64,000 nucleotides of DNA. It comes from Branchiostoma belcheri. Lineage: Eukaryota > Chordata > Leptocardii > Amphioxiformes > Branchiostomatidae. Numbering within the stretch: position 1 is the first letter of the stretch; every line of letters starts with the position of its first letter. The notes under the pieces are model-generated. The model saw only the letters and a list, made by a program, of their open reading frames with translations. It did not search any database and had not been told where the DNA came from. The position numbers were made by a program, and so were the translations under genes. The stretch covers positions 1,005,118 to 1,069,117 of the forward strand of contig NW_017803898.1 in NCBI RefSeq assembly GCF_001625305.1, given 5' to 3'. This document shows positions 62,501 through 64,000 of this stretch, piece after piece.

Positions 62501-63129
62501 GAATTTTGGACTTGGTTTAGTCGACAAACCACTGCTTAATGTCTGCTGCATATGCTTTCCCAGAATTCCCTGTGTTCCCATGGCCCTCTGGGAAGGCAAA
62601 TCCTGTAGCAAAGGAACGTTTTGTTTCACACAGATTAAAACTTGCCCTGCTTCTTTCTCTCCTTAAAGCTGACGCTTTTTTTCTTAAGTATTCAGACGTG
62701 TTTAAACTGCTTTCCTTGCCGTTTCTGCTGCTGCTGCACTGACTTGACAGTTCTGTCAAAAAAACTAGCATCATCCAACCTTCTGCTGCCTCAACTACTG
62801 ATTTCTAACGACATTACGGAGCCGTGCTTCTGTGCACACCTCGAGAGCTTCTTCCAGGTTTCCCGTGTAGAAACCTTAAAAGTACAACTTTTACGTCCTC
62901 CACTTCAGCGCTACATGTAGGAAAAACCTTTCCAAAGAAAGAGACAACCCTGCTCAAGAGATTTCAGTCGATGGAAGTTGTTGGAACTAAAACCTTTTGT
63001 TGCCATGTCGCCCACACAACATTATTCGGTCATGTTGTTTGTGCTAAACATGTTTGGGGTGTTTGGAAACGTTGTTGTGTTGTGTTTAGTGACTTCAGGG
63101 CCGTGTTGTTTATTTGTTTATGTTGTTGT
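59573..63129. other. Interval without recognised genes, probably including the Pumilio 3' UTR
   Basis: A/T-rich with many TGTACA-type strings and no supported exon. Being directly downstream of the Pumilio stop, much of it may be 3' UTR. Confidence 0.4.
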
Positions 63130-63685
63130 TTACAAGGTTCCGTTGGGAGGGCAAGGGATGAGGCCCAGGTCTCCGCTGTTCTTCATGAAATATTTCTCCA
63201 GCTTGGCCAGGATGTGCTTGCCGTAGGTGTACTTGCGCAGGGTCGCGATGTGAGGCCGGATCTTGTGCATCAGGATCTTACGCTGCTGAGGCTCCGCCAC
63301 GTCTATCATCTTCTGTACCACGTAGTATGCAAACTGGTCCTAAAAACAACAAACAAAAGTCGGTCAGCCTAGCACGCTTGAAAATGTCAGAGAGGGAGGG
63401 AGAGAGAGAGGGGAGGGAGAGAGAGAGAGGGAGAGAGGGAGGGAGGGAGAGAGGGAGAAGGAGAGAGGGAGAGAGAGGGAGAGAGAGGCAGAGAGGGAGA
63501 GAGAGAAACATGCAGAAGCAATCATTAAGATACTAGTACATAGCATACAAAATCTCTAACAGTTTAATACCTTCATCATGGTGTATAAGGCACTGTGTGG
63601 CCCATCGTTGTAGGAGCAGACCTCGTCGATCAGCATGGCGCGCTCTGCACGGGACGAGTGGGACACGCACTTCTCCACCACGTTA
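63130..63685 (-). CDS. PUM: Pumilio-family RNA-binding protein, last two coding exons
   Basis: Exons 63685-63571 (entered in phase 2) and 63339-63130 encode the end of the [37 protein letters not shown], then [20 protein letters not shown], the [18 protein letters not shown] segment and the C-terminal tail ending PPNGTL. These are the last Puf repeats of vertebrate PUM1/2-type proteins, which bind UGUANAUA in 3' UTRs and repress translation through CCR4-NOT. The rest of the gene lies to the right of the window. The intron holds a purine-rich AG repeat. The 3' UTR end is not defined; it may occupy part of 60-63.1 kb. Confidence 0.93.
63388..63510. repeat. GA-rich purine tract in Pumilio intron
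   Basis: An almost uninterrupted AG/GGGAG tract on the plus strand between the last two Pumilio exons; may form triplex DNA. Confidence 0.85.
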
Positions 63686-64000
63686 CTACACAGAGAACAC
63701 AAACGAGTCAGGAATAACAGTGTCAGAAATACCCACATGCAGCCTGCATTCTACAGACAATTTAAGCAACCTGCAGTTTTTCAAACTGAAAAATCAGGCT
63801 ATTGGCTCAATGGTGTCAGCCTCCATGGATATACTGTAGCTGCAGTTTTGCCCAAATGTTAAGATAAAATTTTGACATTCTGCAATATTGCACAAGACAC
63901 TGAAAAAGTATTTCGACCACAGACTAACGTATAGAGTAGAACTGCACTGAAGTATTCTAGCTGGTGAAATCATAGCTATGGATTTATGTTAGCAGTTTTT

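Overview
The window reads as animal, most likely lancelet (Branchiostoma), nuclear DNA. This is an inference from short exons with GT-AG introns and strict phase matching, a YTHDF reader, Pumilio, an SLC16-type transporter, a vertebrate-like tRNA-Gly, an expansion of TIR and DEATH adaptors, and dense small inverted-repeat transposons. Gene models were assembled by hand from reading frames, splice sites and intron phase. No expression or homology search was available.

Layout. 0.4-7.5 kb: a minus-strand gene for a very long Ser/Pro/Lys/Arg repeat protein with a coiled-coil end, running off the left edge. 7.5-13.2 kb: gene-poor, repeat-rich DNA with a tandem duplication that preserves an empty transposon site. 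13.2-15.8 kb: a complete minus-strand monocarboxylate-transporter-like gene (469 aa). 16-19 kb: transposon debris. 19.3-30.1 kb: a 19-exon minus-strand gene (802 aa) encoding TIR, then DEATH, then an acidic linker made of tandemly duplicated exons, then a RHIM-like amyloid motif, then a basic tail. 31.3-41.1 kb: four GNAT genes resembling histidine N-acetyltransferase/NAT16 in order +,-,-,+; the inner two are a recent tandem duplication. 42.0-46.3 kb: a second TIR-DEATH gene (417 aa, minus). 47.0-49.1 kb: a compact third TIR-DEATH gene (225 aa, plus), head-to-head with the second. 49.1-52.7 kb: transposon-rich DNA. 52.7-58.8 kb: the N-terminal half of a YTHDF gene, cut by a 20-N assembly gap. 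59.25 kb: tRNA-Gly(TCC). 63.1-63.7 kb: the last two exons of a Pumilio gene.

The main discovery is the TIR/DEATH cluster. The 802-aa protein combines a MyD88-like pair of domains (TIR and DEATH, in reversed order) with a TRIF/RIPK-like RHIM, so one polypeptide could couple receptor-type TIR signalling to amyloid-type necrosome signalling. Its tail is built from phase 1-1 exons, five of which are tandem copies, so length and motif content can change by exon duplication or skipping. The two longer paralogs share an upstream block containing an ISRE-like motif. The divergent promoter of the second and third genes also carries a perfect kappa-B decamer, which suggests inducible immune expression. 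The four acetyltransferase genes sit between the TIR-DEATH genes and look like an unrelated expansion shaped by duplication and gene conversion.
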